Part shown: one piece after another, positions 62,400-64,000 of the stretch
How the letters are laid out: every line of letters starts with the position of its first letter
How positions within the stretch are numbered: position 1 is the stretch's first letter
From: Hippophae tibetana
Taxonomy: Eukaryota; Streptophyta; Magnoliopsida; Rosales; Elaeagnaceae
DNA: 64,000 bases
Assembly: GCA_037013495.1 (NCBI GenBank)
Contig: CM072803.1
Coordinates: 17,257,501 to 17,321,500, forward strand
Direction of reading: 5' to 3'
The notes under the pieces: model-generated
Told to the model about the DNA's origin: nothing
Databases searched by the model: none
The model's input: only the letters and a program-made list of their open reading frames with translations
Made by a program: the position numbers and the translations under genes

Positions 62400-62612
62400 C
62401 CTATACAACACAATTAAATCAAGGATAACTTGATACTTTTTAATTCACAAATTACCGCCAACCGCACATTGTTTTGGTCTCGAAGGCGTACGTATACAAC
62501 TTTGCCTTCTTTTTTATTTTCCCTTTCTTTCTATTCCCTCTCTCACGCGTAAAAATTGTGAGGAACACCCTATTAATCTCGTTCTTTATCTTTTTGAATT
62601 TTGCATCTGACC
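62400..62612 (+). promoter_or_regulatory. Upstream region of the HIG1-like gene
   Basis: A less AT-rich segment (about 62450-62500) is followed by a pyrimidine-rich stretch (62502-62545, ccctttctttctattccctc) typical of plant 5' UTRs near the start site. No clear TATA box was chosen. Confidence 0.45.
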
Positions 62613-63164
62613 ATGGCCGAATCTAAGAGCAAATTTGTTTCCATGAGGGAATGGATCGTCGAACATAAGCTTCGTACTGTTGGTAATTTCCTAATTTTCA
62701 ATTTAAATCCAAGTTTTATTTTTAACTACTGTTTCGTTACTTCGGTCTTTCATGTTTGGACTTTCAATGGTATTAATGGGTTCCATGATCTGGCTTAATG
62801 GTTTTTTTCTCTTTTTTTTTTAATAATTTGTAGCTTTTGGGATCAAACTTAGCGTATGTTTCTTTCTGCTTCTGACACTAAAAAAATACTTTAAGACAAA
62901 AGATGAAAAACAATTGTAAGACGTGCTTTCAAAGAAAATATATTTTGAAGATGCTTTTCTCTGAAACTGTCTTAAAACCACTTTAACATAAGCACAAGCA
63001 AAGATACTTGATTGGATTTTATTTTCATTTATTCAAATGATAAGAATATTTAATTTCTTGATGCTGGGAAAAGGGTGTCTGTGGCTCAGTGGAATCGCGG
63101 GTTCAATTGCATACAATTGGTCTCAACCCAACATGAAAACCAGCGTGAAGATAATTCATGCTAG
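62613..63164 (+). CDS. HIG1-domain (hypoxia-responsive family) mitochondrial protein, partial at the right edge
   Basis: Small inner-mitochondrial-membrane protein of the HIG1/RCF1 type, associated with respiratory supercomplexes and hypoxia response. Exon 1 62613-62682 encodes MAESKSKFVSMREWIVEHKL plus RTV. Exon 2 63074-63164 continues in frame with CLWLSGIAGSIAYNWSQPNM and KTSVKIIHAR, matching the plant family, where a first membrane helix is followed by a conserved HAR. The codon split at 62682/63074 restores Gly. Exon 2 ends with a gtaagt donor. The expected third exon (second helix, about 25 residues) was not found up to 64000, so it presumably lies outside. The protein shown is 53 residues of an expected 75-80. 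Confidence 0.85.
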
Positions 63165-64000
63165 GTAAGTTATTTATCATCATTTGCCTAACTTTTTGCA
63201 TTTTTGCGTTTACATTGTAAATAATTTACAAATAATGGTATTTTCTGTAGAAGAAAGGTTAGACCATTTGATTCTAAGAAAAGAAGTTTAATCAAGATTG
63301 ACAACTAAATAGCCCCGACATCAAGAGTCGTAATTGTTTTCTCCTTCTTGGTGGAAATTGGTTATTTCTTGTTTCCTTGGTATCTTTTCAATATCTATTC
63401 GAAGGAAAGAGAGCTTGTGTTAACGAATTGTGGTTGCCCTTATATTCCATCGAACCTAGGAGATTGATATTTCTCATGAGCTTGAGTTTTTCCTGTTAGT
63501 TGATATTTGTTCATGACTAAATTTGAGCAGGTGTTTAATAGATTTTCTATTATCCATTGGCTGCATGGCTTGGAATTACTGTGTTAGCATGACATATTAA
63601 GTTTGCTTTTTGTACACGAAGGACGGTGAAAGCAGTGAAAAAAATTGGTGAGATAGTGGTTAAATTTTGGGAAAACCACAAAAATAGCACCCCTTATGTC
63701 AACTCATACATTTTCACAATTAGAAAAAGTATGACACATCATTTGATTTTGAGCGCCATCCAATTGGACGCTGTTCAAATTGAACTACGGTCAATTAGAC
63801 CCATTTAATGTTAAACGCTGTCCAATTGGATCTCATTCAATATTATTGAGATGTTATTTTTATTATAAGTTTTTGAGTTGTTATTTTATATAAATTTCCC
63901 ATAATTTTTTTTTGCTTAAGCTCAAAATTTTTCCCATGCAAAATAATGTTGTTAAATTAGAATGGATAAATAAATTTGTATGTGCAGTAGAAGTTAATGT
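63165..64000 (+). other. Intron 2 of the HIG1-like gene, to the window end
   Basis: More than 830 bp without the last exon. At 63752-63835 short motifs recur (ccatccaattggacgctgttc; cgctgtccaattggatc), suggesting a small repeat insertion. Nothing else is recognised. Confidence 0.55.

Noticed and set aside
63082-63109. tRNA-like A and B boxes (tggctcagtgg and gttcaattg)
   Set aside because: They lie only about a dozen bases apart inside HIG1 exon 2 and form no cloverleaf. The match is a coding coincidence.
63626-63808. Candidate third exon of the HIG1-like gene
   Set aside because: The peptide lacks the expected second membrane helix and conserved tail, and the stretch contains short repeats. 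The true exon is more likely beyond the window.

Overview
The window is AT-rich nuclear DNA from a flowering plant, most likely a eudicot. It carries three recognisable nuclear genes with plant-style introns. Everything between them is a graveyard of plant transposable elements plus one decayed viral insertion.

Genes, all on the + strand: (1) 6086-10552, a complete 10-exon gene for the 26S proteasome ATPase RPT5 (423 aa), with one GC-AG intron; (2) 40544-47850, a complete 6-exon gene for a RING-H2 protein of the RFI2 type (430 aa), with a 26-nt micro-exon and a 3.9-kb intron holding retroelement fragments; (3) from 62613 into the right edge, the first two exons of a HIG1/hypoxia-responsive mitochondrial membrane protein. 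A possible last exon of an unidentified gene lies at 144-269.

Left-to-centre repeats: a minus-strand Ty3/gypsy pol remnant (12.9-14.6 kb) ends where a 4-kb segment with about 430-bp inverted ends (14.6-18.56 kb) begins. A 5'-truncated Ty1/copia element follows (20.7-25.2 kb), split by a 1.4-kb insertion inside its RNase H region. After it come an old LTR-like segment (25.2-26.3 kb) and degenerate AT-rich repeats (28.3-29.3 kb).

The best-defined element is at 30413-39231: LTRs, a 5-bp target duplication (ATATG), gag-protease remnants, a 189-bp tandem array and an antisense ORF remnant, but no visible reverse transcriptase or integrase. A 359-bp hAT-like MITE with a perfect 8-bp duplication sits in its 3' LTR. 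A second element with the same plan lies at about 55.05-59.96 kb. A 1753-bp solo LTR with its own 5-bp duplication (CACCC) has landed in that element's primer-binding site. Together they suggest a family of non-autonomous gypsy elements, probably Tat-like, that lacks pol and keeps gag-pro plus an antisense ORF.

At 48.5-53.9 kb is a heavily mutated endogenous pararetrovirus. Its order (coat-like zinc knuckle, movement protein, protease, RT-RNase H, transactivator/viroplasmin, then a TATA promoter) is that of cavemoviruses and solendoviruses within Caulimoviridae. The rest is AT-rich DNA with no gene I can support.
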